A DNA stretch of 64,000 nt. It comes from Prauserella flavalba (GTDB lineage: Bacteria; Actinomycetota; Actinomycetes; Mycobacteriales; Pseudonocardiaceae). The position numbers were made by a program, and so were the translations under genes. The notes beneath the pieces were generated by a model. That model was given only the letters and a program-made list of their open reading frames with translations, was not told where the DNA came from and made no database searches. Shown here piece by piece: positions 22,877 to 32,487 of the stretch (within the stretch, counting starts at the first letter, position 1; every line of letters starts with the position of its first letter). Location: positions 496,001-560,000 of the forward strand of contig NZ_MASU01000002.1 of NCBI RefSeq assembly GCF_003202235.1. Reading direction: 5' to 3'.

Positions 22877-24109
22877 CTACTTCGCCTCGGAGAGCAGCGA
22901 GCCGACCCGGTTGACGCCCTCGACGAGGTCGGCCTCGGCGAGCGCGTAGGAGAACCGGAAGTAGCCGGGGGTGCCGAACGCCTCGCCCGGTACCACGGCC
23001 ACCTCGACCTCACGCAGGATCAAGTCCGCGAGCTCGACCGTGTTCTCCGGGCGCTGGCCCCGGATCTCCTTGCCCAGCAGCGCCTTCACCGACGGGTAGG
23101 CGTAGAAGGCGCCCTCCGGCGTCGGGCACTCCACGCCGGGGATGTCCGACAGCAGGGAGACGATCCGCTTGCGGCGCACGTCGAACGCCTTGCGCATCTC
23201 GTACACGGCGTCCAGCGGGCCCGACACGGCCGCGAGCGCGGCCCGCTGCGACACGTTGGCGACGTTGCCGCACAGGTGCGACTGGAAGCTCGACGCCGCC
23301 TTGATCACGTCCTGGGGGCCGATGATCCAGCCGACGCGCCAGCCGGTCATCGAGTAGGTCTTGGCGACCCCGTTGAGGATCAGCGTCTGGTCGGCCAGCT
23401 CGGGCACCACGGCCGGCATCGAGGCGGCCGTGACGCCGTCGTAGACCAGGTGCTCGTAGATCTCGTCGGTGACCACCCAGATGCCGTGCTCCAGCGCCCA
23501 GCGGCCGATCGCCTCGACCTGCTCGCGCGGGTAGACGGCGCCGGTCGGGTTGGACGGCGAGTTGAACAGCAGCACCTTGGTCTTGTCGGTGCGGGCCGCC
23601 TCGAGCTGCTCGACGGTGACCAGGTAGCCGGTCGACTCGTCGGCGGTCACCTGCACCGGCACGCCACCCGCGAGGGTGATCGACTCGGGGTAGGTCGTCC
23701 AGTACGGGGCGAGCAGCAGCACCTCGTCGCCCGGGTCGAGCAGCGTCGCGAACGCGGAATAAACGGCCTGCTTGCCGCCGTTGGTCACGAGGATCTGCGA
23801 GGCGTCGCACTCGAACGCGGAGTCGCGCAGCGTCTTCGCGGCGAGGGCCTCGCGCAGCTCGGGCAGCCCGCCCGCGGCGGTGTAGCCGTGGTTGACGCGC
23901 TCGTGCACCGCGGCGGCCGCGGCCTCGACGATGTAGTCGGGGGTGGGGAAGTCGGGCTGGCCGGCGCCGAAGCCGATCACCGGGCGACCCTCCGCCTTGA
24001 GTGCCTTCGCCTTCGCGTCGACGGCGAGCGTCGCAGACGGCGTGATCCCCGCGATCCGTGCGGATACGCGGGAACGAGGGCTGGTGACAGTGCTTGCAGG
24101 TGTGGCCAT
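22877..24109 (-). CDS. aspC: Aspartate aminotransferase
   Basis: A 410-residue class I PLP-dependent aminotransferase that interconverts aspartate/2-oxoglutarate and oxaloacetate/glutamate. Seen: the substrate loop [12 protein letters not shown] (near 47-58), [23 protein letters not shown] (PLP-binding Asn), [12 protein letters not shown] (Asp/Tyr), the PLP-Schiff-base lysine in [15 protein letters not shown], and the substrate arginine in GYFRFSYAL. The length is normal for the Ib subgroup. The start ATG 24109 faces the tRNA-Trp/secE promoter. aspC next to secE is common in actinobacteria. Confidence 0.94.
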   Translation of the reverse strand: MATPASTVTSPRSRVSARIAGITPSATLAVDAKAKALKAEGRPVIGFGAGQPDFPTPDYIVEAAAAAVHERVNHGYTAAGGLPELREALAAKTLRDSAFECDASQILVTNGGKQAVYSAFATLLDPGDEVLLLAPYWTTYPESITLAGGVPVQVTADESTGYLVTVEQLEAARTDKTKVLLFNSPSNPTGAVYPREQVEAIGRWALEHGIWVVTDEIYEHLVYDGVTAASMPAVVPELADQTLILNGVAKTYSMTGWRVGWIIGPQDVIKAASSFQSHLCGNVANVSQRAALAAVSGPLDAVYEMRKAFDVRRKRIVSLLSDIPGVECPTPEGAFYAYPSVKALLGKEIRGQRPENTVELADLILREVEVAVVPGEAFGTPGYFRFSYALAEADLVEGVNRVGSLLSEAK

Positions 24110-24291
24110 GCCGACATTTTTTCACGCGCGCCGGAGCCGGTGGACAGCCGCCCCGGAGGCCACAACCGGGCGCGGTTGCGAGGTGCTTCCGGGCTTGCCG
24201 TAGACTTCCGAACTTGGAACGCCCGACACTCGGCCCTGCGAGCGCAGCGGGGTGGGTTGAGTGCGTCCACGCGAGCGGTTTCGCCGCTCGA

Positions 24292-24364
<73 letters not shown>

Positions 24365-24398
24365 CGTTGACGTGTCAGGTGGAGCGGAGGAGTAGCTC

Positions 24399-24833
24399 GT
24401 GAGCGAGGACGGGGAGAAGGACAAGGACCGGGCGTCGAAGCGCTCGTCCCGTCCGGTCACCGCCGCGGCTCGGCGTGAGCGCCGCGCCTCCGCGCGCCCT
24501 GCCGGCACGGGCTCCGAGGCCGAGAGCGCCGAGGCGAAGAAGCGTCCCGCTCCGAAGGGGAAGACTTCGGACAAGCCCGTCAAGCCGTCCGGCAAGGACC
24601 GGCCGACGCCGAAGCGTGACCGCAAGGACGACAAGCGAGGCTCGATCTTCTCGCGGTTCGTGCGGTTCATCCGGGAGGTCTGGGCCGAGCTGCGCAAGGT
24701 CATCTGGCCGACGCGCAAGCAGATGGTCACCTACACCACCGTGGTGCTGGTGTTCGTGGCGTTCATGGTGGCACTGGTGTACGGACTCGACTTCGTCTTC
24801 CTCAAGGGCGTGGACTTCGTATTCGGCACCTGA
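24399..24833 (+). CDS. secE: Preprotein translocase subunit SecE
   Basis: A 144-residue protein. The first 80 residues are a charged, low-complexity extension rich in Lys, Arg, Ser and Pro, typical of actinobacterial SecE. The SecE core follows: amphipathic helix [21 protein letters not shown] near 83-103, then TRKQM and a single membrane helix ([22 protein letters not shown]). It clamps SecY in the translocon. The start is GTG 24399 with GGAGGAG upstream; nusG follows after 84 nt. Confidence 0.95.
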   Translation: MSEDGEKDKDRASKRSSRPVTAAARRERRASARPAGTGSEAESAEAKKRPAPKGKTSDKPVKPSGKDRPTPKRDRKDDKRGSIFSRFVRFIREVWAELRKVIWPTRKQMVTYTTVVLVFVAFMVALVYGLDFVFLKGVDFVFGT

Positions 24834-25766
<933 letters not shown>

Positions 25767-25791
25767 CGGTCGCCTACCTGGCGGCCGGAAG

Positions 25792-25819
25792 GTCCCCGCG
25801 CCACGGCAGGTGCGTGGGG
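25792..25819 (+). promoter_or_regulatory. Hairpin in the nusG-rplK spacer
   Basis: TCCCCGCGC pairs with GCGTGGGGA (one G-U) about 25 nt before rplK. It may be an attenuator or stabilise the processed rplK-rplA mRNA. Confidence 0.4.
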
Positions 25820-25844
25820 AAGCAACGCTGAACAGGAAACAGGA

Positions 25845-26279
25845 ATGCCACCCAAGAAGAAGAAGCTTGCAGCGATCATCAAGCTGCAGATCCAGGCGGG
25901 TGCCGCGAACCCGGCCCCGCCCGTTGGTCCCGCGCTGGGTCAGCACGGCGTCAACATCATGGAGTTCTGCAAGGCCTACAACGCGGCCACCGAGTCGCAG
26001 CGCGGCAACGTCGTGCCGGTCGAGATCTCCGTGTACGAGGACCGCTCGTTCGACTTCAAGCTCAAGACCCCGCCGGCCGCGAAGCTCCTGCTCAAGGCCG
26101 CCGGGATCGAGAAGGGCAGCGGCGAGCCGCACAAGACCAAGGTCGGCAAGGTGACCATGGCCCAGGTGCGCGAGATCGCCGAGACGAAGAAGAGCGACCT
26201 CAACGCCCACGACACCGACCAGGCCGCCAAGATCATCGCCGGCACCGCCCGGTCGATGGGCCTCACGGTCGTCGACTGA
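25845..26279 (+). CDS. rplK: 50S ribosomal protein L11
   Basis: A 144-residue protein of the GTPase-associated centre. It begins [21 protein letters not shown], followed by the proline-rich hinge [21 protein letters not shown], which thiopeptides contact, and a C-terminal rRNA-binding domain ending [10 protein letters not shown]. It binds the 23S rRNA 1070 region with L10/L12 and helps factor GTPases and RelA. The length is normal; the hinge looks unaltered. The start ATG 25845 follows AGGAAACAGGA. First gene of the L11 pair, 78 nt after nusG. Confidence 0.97.
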   Translation: MPPKKKKLAAIIKLQIQAGAANPAPPVGPALGQHGVNIMEFCKAYNAATESQRGNVVPVEISVYEDRSFDFKLKTPPAAKLLLKAAGIEKGSGEPHKTKVGKVTMAQVREIAETKKSDLNAHDTDQAAKIIAGTARSMGLTVVD

Positions 26280-26295
26280 GCCACAGCGCTCCCGT

Positions 26296-26325
26296 GTGGA
26301 AGGGCCAGGCGCTGGCCCGTACCAC
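26296..26325 (+). promoter_or_regulatory. Hairpin upstream of rplA, possible L1 autoregulatory site
   Basis: Inner stem GGGCCAG-GCG-CTGGCCC (26302-26318) is flanked by GTGG/CCAC, which can extend it across an asymmetric internal loop. L1 in other bacteria represses its own mRNA through a stem with an internal loop mimicking its 23S site; the layout here fits, but the contact bases were not verified. Confidence 0.4.
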
Positions 26326-26358
26326 GACTGATCCACTCACAGATTCGAAGGACAGAGC

Positions 26359-27078
26359 ATGACCAAGCGCAGCAAGGCCTACCGCCAGGCCTCCGAGCTG
26401 ATCGACAAGAGCAGGCTGTACGCCCCGCTCGAGGCCGCTCGGCTCGCCAAGGAGACCTCCAAGGTCAAGATGGACGCCACCGTCGAGGTCGCCATGCGAC
26501 TCGGCGTCGACCCCCGCAAGGCCGACCAGATGGTCCGCGGCACCGTGAACCTGCCGCACGGAACGGGTAAGACCGTCCGCGTCATCGTTTTCGCCATCGG
26601 CGACAAGGCCGCCGAGGCCGAGGCCGCCGGTGCTGACGCGGTCGGCTCCGACGACTTGATCGAGCGCATCCAGGGTGGCTGGCTCGACTTCGATGCCGCG
26701 ATCGCGACACCGGACCAGATGGCGAAGGTCGGCCGGGTGGCCCGCATCCTCGGCCCGCGTGGCCTGATGCCGAACCCCAAGACCGGCACCGTGACCCCCG
26801 CGGTCGGCAAGGCCGTCACCGACATCAAGGGCGGCAAGGTCAGCTTCCGCGTCGACAAGCAGGCCAACCTGCACATGGTGATCGGCAAGGCCTCGTTCGA
26901 CGCCGACAAGCTGGTGGAGAACTACGCCGCCGCGCTGGATGAGGTGCTGCGGTCGAAGCCCTCCGCCGCGAAGGGCCGCTACCTCAAGAAGGTCACCTTC
27001 AGCACGACGATGGGCCCGGGTATCCCGGTGGACCCGGCTCGCACGCGCGACCTCCTCACCGAGGACAGCAACGCGTAA
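26359..27078 (+). CDS. rplA: 50S ribosomal protein L1
   Basis: A 239-residue two-domain protein of the L1 stalk that moves E-site tRNA and can repress its own operon. Seen: [20 protein letters not shown], then FNAT-type strand [19 protein letters not shown] with [18 protein letters not shown], the second-domain [18 protein letters not shown] and the closing [16 protein letters not shown]. All core segments are intact. The start ATG 26359 follows GAAGGA. It ends in a strong terminator at 27096. Confidence 0.97.
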   Translation: MTKRSKAYRQASELIDKSRLYAPLEAARLAKETSKVKMDATVEVAMRLGVDPRKADQMVRGTVNLPHGTGKTVRVIVFAIGDKAAEAEAAGADAVGSDDLIERIQGGWLDFDAAIATPDQMAKVGRVARILGPRGLMPNPKTGTVTPAVGKAVTDIKGGKVSFRVDKQANLHMVIGKASFDADKLVENYAAALDEVLRSKPSAAKGRYLKKVTFSTTMGPGIPVDPARTRDLLTEDSNA

Positions 27079-27095
27079 GGCTCGCAGAGCGACGA

Positions 27096-27136
27096 AAAGG
27101 GGCGGTCACCCGAAGCCGGGTGGCCGCCCCTTTCTC
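27096..27136 (+). terminator. rplK-rplA operon terminator
   Basis: A 17-bp stem (27096-27112 with 27117-27133, one G-U) with an AAGC loop, followed by TTTCTCG. It also lies just after the stop of the convergent gene at 27144, so it can serve both strands. Confidence 0.85.
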
Positions 27137-27143
27137 GTGTGCG

Positions 27144-28046
27144 CTAGTTGGAGGGGCTGGGGCTTGTGGGCTCGCCAGTGTCGGGAGTGGTGCCCGGGCA
27201 GGTCTTCGGGCCGGGTTCATGTCCGGTGATGAGCCACTGGCCGCGCTCGACCTTAGTCACCGTGAAGACGCCGAGGGCCGGGCCTCCGCTGATCTCAAAG
27301 TCACACGAATCGATCCGCAAGGTCGTGGCGTTGGGGTCGTAGTACTGGGGATAAATCGATCGCGAATAGTCCGTGACATGTGACACCTCGGTCTGGAGAC
27401 CGAGCACAGCTTGACGGCAGTCGGGATAACCCAGGTCCCGGGCGAATTTCTCTTCGATGCCGCGGTCGTTGTCGAAACGGACGCACGCCCGCTCGTAGCT
27501 GCCCTCGGCGACCAGCTGATAGATCTTCTGCACCGCCACGTGCGGTCGCGTGGAGAGGACCTCGTTGGTGTGGTACTTCCCGCCACCCAGTTGGGCCGCA
27601 GACTTGGTGCTGTCGCCCTCGTCGGAGCCGAAGAAGTAGTTGTACGCCCAGGTCAGCGCCAGTGCGAGCAGCAGGAAGAAGATCAGCCAGCCGAGGATCT
27701 TCTTGCCGAGCCACTGCAGCCAGCCCGGCACCCTCCGGCGCGGGGGAGCTGGCGGCTGGTGGATGAGCTGCTGGGTCGCCGCCGGTGCGGGGTGGTACTG
27801 CGGCTGCTGGCCAGGCACCACCTCGGCGCCGCCCTGGCGCTGCGCCTCCTGGAACTTCAGGAAGTCCTGGAACTGCTGGAACTGCTGGAATTGGCGCAGC
27901 TGCTCCGGGTCGAGATCGGGTGGCGGCGTCTGCGCCGGCTGGTCCCGCCGGCCGGGCTGGAGGTCCGATCCGGGCGCGTGCTCGGCAGCCGGCCCCTGCT
28001 CGGGTCCGGGCTGTCGGTCAGGTCGCTGCTGGGCCACGTGACCCAT
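27144..28046 (-). CDS. Single-pass membrane protein of unknown function
   Basis: A 300-residue protein. The N-terminal half (about 1-105) is cytoplasmic, rich in Gln, Pro and Ala, and contains a phenylalanine-glutamine heptad run [14 protein letters not shown] (about 53-66). One membrane helix follows (about 115-137, [21 protein letters not shown]). The outer domain (about 140-300) has four cysteines and the segments [31 protein letters not shown] and [18 protein letters not shown], likely a small disulfide-bonded NTF2-like or lumenal fold. I recognise no family. It is a lone gene on the reverse strand between rplA and rplJ. Confidence 0.7.
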   Translation of the reverse strand: MGHVAQQRPDRQPGPEQGPAAEHAPGSDLQPGRRDQPAQTPPPDLDPEQLRQFQQFQQFQDFLKFQEAQRQGGAEVVPGQQPQYHPAPAATQQLIHQPPAPPRRRVPGWLQWLGKKILGWLIFFLLLALALTWAYNYFFGSDEGDSTKSAAQLGGGKYHTNEVLSTRPHVAVQKIYQLVAEGSYERACVRFDNDRGIEEKFARDLGYPDCRQAVLGLQTEVSHVTDYSRSIYPQYYDPNATTLRIDSCDFEISGGPALGVFTVTKVERGQWLITGHEPGPKTCPGTTPDTGEPTSPSPSN

Positions 28047-28092
28047 GATGCCTGCTCGCGCACGGTACGTGGCCCTAGGTCGCCCAGGCGGC

Positions 28093-28117
28093 TGCAGTGA
28101 ACGCCACCATCACTGCA
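28093..28117. repeat. Short relative of the GCAGTGA palindromic element
   Basis: TGCAGTGA-ACGCCACCA-TCACTGCA: 8-bp perfect arms with a 9-nt centre. The arms and CGCCACC resemble the GCAGTGAAGGCCACC elements at 10186 and 41339, as if the central part had been deleted. Confidence 0.6.
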
Positions 28118-28164
28118 TGACGGACCTACCAGGGGGTGGTGGCGAGGGTGCGCGGAGGGCCACG

Positions 28165-28330
28165 TATGCTGGTCAGCGGTTCTACCGAAGACCGCTGGTC
28201 TTCTCCGGGCACCTCGCCCGGGGAACGAAGGTCCGCAGTACGGCGGGCGGCCCGCGCAGGAGGACGAGGATCGCCACACTGACTCAGTGTGTATCGACGC
28301 CCCGCGCCTGCTGCGCCGGGGCGTTTGTCG
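28165..28330 (+). promoter_or_regulatory. Structured rplJ-rplL leader (L10-leader type) with attenuator hairpin
   Basis: The 337 bp from 28047 to 28383 holds no gene. Successive stems are AGCGGT/ACCGCT (28175-28196), CCGGGC/GCCCGG (28205-28221), ACACTGA-C-TCAGTGT (28276-28290) and ACGCCCCG/CGGGGCGT (28297-28324), the last followed by TTTGTCG. The L10(L12)4 complex binds such a leader in other bacteria and drives termination or blocks translation. The homology to the known L10 leader is inferred from position and the final terminator-like stem. Confidence 0.6.
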
Positions 28331-28383
28331 TGTTGGGGGTCCGGGCGCAGCCAGTGGTCACCCAGCCAAGAGAGGAGGCGACC

Positions 28384-28935
28384 ATGGCGAAGCCCGACAA
28401 GGTGGCGGCCGTCGCCGAGATCGCGGACAAGTTCCGCAACAGCTCGGCAACCGTTGTCACCGAGTACACCGGCCTCTCCGTGTCCCAGCTCAGTGAGCTG
28501 CGCCGCGCTCTCGGCAACACCGCCAAGTACCGGGTCGCGAAGAACACCCTCGTCAAGCGTGCCGCTGAGGACGCTGGCATCGAGGGCCTCAACGATCTCT
28601 TCGTGGGTCCGACCGCGATCGCCTTCATCGAGGGCGAGCCGGTCGAGGCCGCGAAGGCGCTGAAGAACTTCGCGAAGGACCACAGCGCCCTCGTCATCAA
28701 GGGCGGCTACATGGATGGCCGCCCGCTCACGGTTTCCGAGATCGAGCGGATCGCCGACCTCGAGAGCCGTGAGGTGCTCCTCGCCAAGGCGGCGGGCGCG
28801 TTCAAGGCGAAGCTGTCCCAGGCCGCCGCGCTGTTCCAGGCGCCGGCGTCCCAGGTCGCCCGCCTGGCCGCCGCGCTCGAGGAGAAGCGCAAGTCCGAGT
28901 CCGGCGACGGCGCTGCCGACACTGCCGAGAGCTGA
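28384..28935 (+). CDS. rplJ: 50S ribosomal protein L10
   Basis: A 183-residue protein that anchors L7/L12 dimers at the stalk base. It begins [20 protein letters not shown]; core segments [20 protein letters not shown] and [15 protein letters not shown], and the C-terminal helix [22 protein letters not shown] that binds L12. The tail [16 protein letters not shown] is polar. Start ATG 28384 follows AGAGGAGG. It is under a structured leader and followed 50 nt later by rplL. Confidence 0.97.
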   Translation: MAKPDKVAAVAEIADKFRNSSATVVTEYTGLSVSQLSELRRALGNTAKYRVAKNTLVKRAAEDAGIEGLNDLFVGPTAIAFIEGEPVEAAKALKNFAKDHSALVIKGGYMDGRPLTVSEIERIADLESREVLLAKAAGAFKAKLSQAAALFQAPASQVARLAAALEEKRKSESGDGAADTAES

Positions 28936-28985
28936 CCGAAAACCCACCCCCGACCAGCGAGTCGTAACAAGGAAGGAACGCCATC

Positions 28986-29378
28986 ATGGCGAAGCTGAGC
29001 ACCGAGGAACTGCTCGACGCTTTCAAGGAGCTGACGCTCCTGGAGCTCTCGGAGTTCGTGAAGCAGTTCGAGGAGACCTTCGACGTCACCGCCGCCGCCC
29101 CGGCCGCCGTCGTGGCCGCCGCCCCGGGTGCCGCGGGCGCTGCCGCCCCGGCCGAGGAGGAGAAGGACGAGTTCGACGTCATCCTCGAGGGCGCCGGCGA
29201 CAAGAAGATCCAGGTCATCAAGGTCGTCCGCGAGGTCGTCTCCGGCCTGGGCCTGAAGGAGGCCAAGGAGCTCGTCGAGGGCGCCCCGAAGCCCCTCCTC
29301 GAGAAGGTCGACAAGGACGCCGCCGACGCCGCCAAGGAGAAGCTCGAGGCTGCCGGCGCCAAGGTCTCCGTCAAGTGA
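28986..29378 (+). CDS. rplL: 50S ribosomal protein L7/L12
   Basis: A 130-residue stalk protein that recruits translation factors. The N-terminal dimerisation helix pair (about 1-35; [26 protein letters not shown]) is joined by a long Ala/Pro hinge ([22 protein letters not shown]) to the C-terminal domain [22 protein letters not shown], with [18 protein letters not shown], the factor-binding surface. Start ATG 28986 follows AAGGAAGGA. Usually made in excess over L10. Confidence 0.97.
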   Translation: MAKLSTEELLDAFKELTLLELSEFVKQFEETFDVTAAAPAAVVAAAPGAAGAAAPAEEEKDEFDVILEGAGDKKIQVIKVVREVVSGLGLKEAKELVEGAPKPLLEKVDKDAADAAKEKLEAAGAKVSVK

Positions 29379-29403
29379 CCTGGTAGCTCCACAGAGCACC
29401 GCG

Positions 29404-29440
29404 AAGGGCGGGCATCCGATCACGGGATGCCCGCCCTTTT
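29404..29440 (+). terminator. rplJ-rplL terminator
   Basis: A perfect 14-bp stem (29404-29417 with 29425-29438) with a 7-nt loop, ending in TTTTCG. It separates the ribosomal pair from the Mce operon. Confidence 0.88.
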
Positions 29441-29603
29441 CGTGCATTCGGCACCCCGGTGCGTTACCTTGCTCCCACCTTTGACGGTCGTGGCCGCGTC
29501 CCACTGATCAGAACCGGTGAGTAACCTGTGCGCGCCCGGCTCGTTGCATGTGGGTGACGCAAGCTTCGGGGCGTGCTGCCGCGAATGGGCTCCGGGAGGT
29601 GCG

Positions 29604-30749
29604 ATGGGTGTCGAGGTGGTCATCGAGGGCTTGACGAAGTCATTCGGCAAGCAGACCATCTGGCGTGACGTGACGCTGACGCTGCCGCCGGGCGAGGTGT
29701 CGGTGATGCTCGGCCCGTCGGGCACCGGTAAGTCGGTCTTCCTCAAGTCCATGATCGGCCTGCTCAAGCCCGACCGCGGCAAGTGCGTGATCAACGGCGT
29801 CGACGTGGTCACGTGCTCGGAGCGCAAGCTCTACGACGTCCGCAAGCTCTTCGGGGTGCTGTTCCAGGACGGCGCGCTGTTCGGGTCGATGAACCTCTAC
29901 GACAACGTCGCGTTCCCGCTGCGGGAGCACACGAAGAAGTCGGAGACCGAGATCCGGCGGATCGTGCTGGAGAAGCTGGAGATGACCGGCCTCTCCGGTG
30001 CCGAGAAGAAGCTGCCCGGCGAGATCTCCGGTGGTATGCGCAAGCGCGCGGGGCTGTCGCGCGCGCTCGTGCTGGACCCCAAGATCATCCTCGTCGACGA
30101 GCCGGACTCCGGTCTGGACCCGGTCCGGACCACGTACATCAGCCAGCTCTTCCTCGACGTGAACGCGCAGATCGACGCGACCTTCCTGATCGTCACGCAC
30201 AACATCAACCTCGCCCGCACCGTGCCGGACAACCTGGGCATGCTGTTCCGCAAGGAGCTGGTGATGTTCGGGCCACGCGAGGTGCTGCTGACCAGCGACG
30301 AGCCGGTCGTCAAGCAGTTCCTCAACGGCCGCATGGACGGCCCGATCGGCATGAGCGAGGAGAAGGACTCCGCCACGATGGCCGCCGAGAAGGCCATGTT
30401 CGAGGCGGGTCACCACGCGGGCGGCGTCGAGGACGTGACCGGGATCCCCGAGCAGATGCAGCCGACCCCCGGGGTGCCGGAGCGGGGCGGGGCACGCCGT
30501 CGCAAGGACCGCGTGATGCGGATCCTGCACACGCTGCCGCCTGCCGCGCAGGAGGGGATCATCGAGTCGCTGAGCCCCGAGGAGCGGCGGCACTACGGGG
30601 TCCAGACCCACCACGGCCTGACGTCGCAGCGGGGCCAGCTGCCCACCGAGGACGTCGCCGCCCTGCCGGGATCCGGCTGGCGGGAGCCGAGACAGGCGAC
30701 CGACACCGATCGCCTTCCCCCTCCCTACCCGCAGCAAGGACGTTCATGA
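29604..30749 (+). CDS. mceG: Mce transporter ATPase MceG (Mkl)
   Basis: A 381-residue ABC ATPase that powers lipid import by Mce complexes. Walker A is GPSGTGKS (near 40-47), Q loop LFQDGALFGSM, signature ISGGMRKRAGLSRAL (SGGM form, typical of MlaF/Mkl), Walker B IILVDEPDSGLD and switch His in IVTHNI. A C-terminal extension of about 130 residues (from EEKDSATMA to PQQGRS), with a helical EERRHYGVQT segment, is characteristic of actinobacterial Mkl. Start ATG 29604 follows GGGAGGT; an upstream ATG at 29517 lies in a non-conserved leader. In M. tuberculosis mkl sits at this same site without mce genes. Confidence 0.92.
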   Translation: MGVEVVIEGLTKSFGKQTIWRDVTLTLPPGEVSVMLGPSGTGKSVFLKSMIGLLKPDRGKCVINGVDVVTCSERKLYDVRKLFGVLFQDGALFGSMNLYDNVAFPLREHTKKSETEIRRIVLEKLEMTGLSGAEKKLPGEISGGMRKRAGLSRALVLDPKIILVDEPDSGLDPVRTTYISQLFLDVNAQIDATFLIVTHNINLARTVPDNLGMLFRKELVMFGPREVLLTSDEPVVKQFLNGRMDGPIGMSEEKDSATMAAEKAMFEAGHHAGGVEDVTGIPEQMQPTPGVPERGGARRRKDRVMRILHTLPPAAQEGIIESLSPEERRHYGVQTHHGLTSQRGQLPTEDVAALPGSGWREPRQATDTDRLPPPYPQQGRS

Positions 30750-30853
30750 GCGGTGACGAGCGCAGCGAGGAATCGCTCCGGAAGATGCAGCGCGGTCGTG
30801 CCTCATGGACGGCCTCGGCCCGCGAGGAACGAGCACGGCGAGGACCTTCATGA
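30746..30853 (+). CDS. Possible 35-residue reading frame between mceG and the first yrbE
   Basis: The ATG at 30746 overlaps the mceG stop (ATGA) and the stop overlaps the ATG of the next gene (ATGA). The product MSGDERSEESLRKMQRGR... is short and rich in Arg, Glu and Ser, with no motif. It may be a coupling device that carries ribosomes across the gap, or a chance frame. AAGGACG lies upstream of the ATG. Confidence 0.3.
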   Translation: MSGDERSEESLRKMQRGRASWTASAREERARRGPS

Positions 30854-31644
30854 GCTCTCGGGCCTCCACGGCCAGGGTTCCCGGCATGGGGATGCTGCGG
30901 GAAACCGGGAAGCTCTTCGCGCTCGGCCTCGACGTAGCACGTGGCATCTTCCAGCGGCCGTTCCAGGTGCGGGAGTTCATCCAGCAGTCCTGGTTCATCG
31001 CGAGTGTCACGATCCTGCCGACGGCGCTGGTCGCGATCCCCTTCGGCGCCGTGATCTCCCTGCAGTTCGGTTCACTGGCGCGGCAGCTCGGCGCGCAGTC
31101 GTACACCGGCGCGGGCAGCGTGCTCGCCACGGTGCAGCAGGCGAGCCCACTGGTCACGGCGCTGCTCGTCGCGGGCGCAGGCGGATCGGCGATCTGCGCC
31201 GACATCGGCGCGCGCACGATCCGCGAGGAGATCGACGCGATGGAGGTGCTCGGCGTCTCCGCCGTGCAGCGGCTCATCGTGCCGAGGGTGCTCGCGTGCA
31301 TGCTCGTCGCGCTCCTGCTCAACGGCATGGTCAGCGTCATCGGCGTGCTGGGCGGCTACTTCTTCAACGTCGTGCTCCAGGACGGCACACCGGGCGCCTA
31401 CCTCGCGAGCTTCTCCGCTCTGGCCCAGCTGCCGGACCTGTGGGTCGGTGAGCTGAAGGCACTGATCTTCGGTTTCATCGCCGCCGTCGTCGCCGCGTAC
31501 CGGGGGCTGAACCCGCCGCCGGGGCCGAAGGGTGTCGGCGACGCCGTCAACCAGTCCGTCGTCATCACGTTCCTGTTGTTGTTCGTGGTCAACTTCGTGA
31601 TCACGCTGATCTACCTGCAGGTCGTTCCTGCGAAGTTGGACTAG
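30850..31644 (+). CDS. Mce-associated permease YrbE-A (MlaE family)
   Basis: A 264-residue inner-membrane permease, one of two forming the channel-side of the Mce lipid importer with MceG. Five to six hydrophobic helices; the conserved MlaE segments are AVISLQFGSLARQLGAQSY, ASPLVTALLVAGAGGSAICADIGARTIREEIDAMEVLG (EExDA-like coupling motif) and RVLACMLVALLLNGMVS. Start ATG 30850 after GAGGACC. It is 3 nt upstream of its paralogue. Confidence 0.92.
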   Translation: MSSRASTARVPGMGMLRETGKLFALGLDVARGIFQRPFQVREFIQQSWFIASVTILPTALVAIPFGAVISLQFGSLARQLGAQSYTGAGSVLATVQQASPLVTALLVAGAGGSAICADIGARTIREEIDAMEVLGVSAVQRLIVPRVLACMLVALLLNGMVSVIGVLGGYFFNVVLQDGTPGAYLASFSALAQLPDLWVGELKALIFGFIAAVVAAYRGLNPPPGPKGVGDAVNQSVVITFLLLFVVNFVITLIYLQVVPAKLD

Positions 31645-31647
31645 ACG

Positions 31648-32487
31648 ATGGCCACGTTCTCCCAGAACGCGAAGAAGCTCGCGAACCGTCCACTCGAGAC
31701 GCTCGACGTCCTCGGCGACCAGATGTCGTTCTACCTGCGCGCGCTCGCGTGGGCACCGCGAACGATCCGGCGCTACACCAAGGAGGTCCTGCGCCTGCTC
31801 GCCGAGGTCAGCTTCGGCTCGGGGTCGCTGGCCGTCATCGGCGGCACGGTCGGCGTCATGGTCGGCCTCACGCTGTTCACCGGTGTGCTCGTGGGCCTGC
31901 AGGGCTTCTCGGCGCTGAACTCCATCGGCACGTCGGCGTTCACCGGCTTCCTCACGTCGTTCTTCAACACGCGGGAGATCGCGCCGCTCGTGGCGGGGCT
32001 GGCGCTGTCGGCGACCGTCGGCGCCGGGTTCACCGCGCAGCTCGGTGCCATGCGGATCTCCGAGGAGATCGACGCGCTCGAGGTGATGGGCGTGCCGAGC
32101 CTGCCGTACCTGGTGACCACGCGGATCATCGCCGGGTTCGTCGCGGTGATCCCGCTGTACGTGATCGGCCTGCTCAGCTCCTACCTCGCCTCCCGGCTGG
32201 TGGTCATCTACATCTACGACCAGTCGGCGGGCACCTACGACCATTACTTCGACATGTTCCTGCCACCGCAGGACGTCTTCTACTCGTTCCTCAAAGTGCT
32301 GATCTTCAGCGTGCTGATCATCCTGACGCACTGCTACTACGGCTACCGGGCCTCCGGTGGCCCCGCGGGCGTCGGCGTCGCCGTCGGCCGCGCGGTCCGG
32401 CTCTCGATCGTGACGGTCGCGGTGGTCAACTTCTTCATCGGCTTCGCCATCTGGGGCACCGACACGACGGTGAGGATCGCGGGATGA
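31648..32487 (+). CDS. Mce-associated permease YrbE-B (MlaE family)
   Basis: A 279-residue paralogue of the preceding permease. It has the same core: TREIAPLVAGLALSATVGAGFTAQLGAM, RISEEIDALEVMGVPSLPYLVTTRI (EEIDALEVMG coupling motif) and membrane helices at about 65-85, 110-130, 155-180, 215-235 and 250-272. The YrbE-A/YrbE-B pair is expected to form a heterodimer with two MceG subunits. Its stop overlaps the mceA start (ATGA). Confidence 0.92.
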   Translation: MATFSQNAKKLANRPLETLDVLGDQMSFYLRALAWAPRTIRRYTKEVLRLLAEVSFGSGSLAVIGGTVGVMVGLTLFTGVLVGLQGFSALNSIGTSAFTGFLTSFFNTREIAPLVAGLALSATVGAGFTAQLGAMRISEEIDALEVMGVPSLPYLVTTRIIAGFVAVIPLYVIGLLSSYLASRLVVIYIYDQSAGTYDHYFDMFLPPQDVFYSFLKVLIFSVLIILTHCYYGYRASGGPAGVGVAVGRAVRLSIVTVAVVNFFIGFAIWGTDTTVRIAG

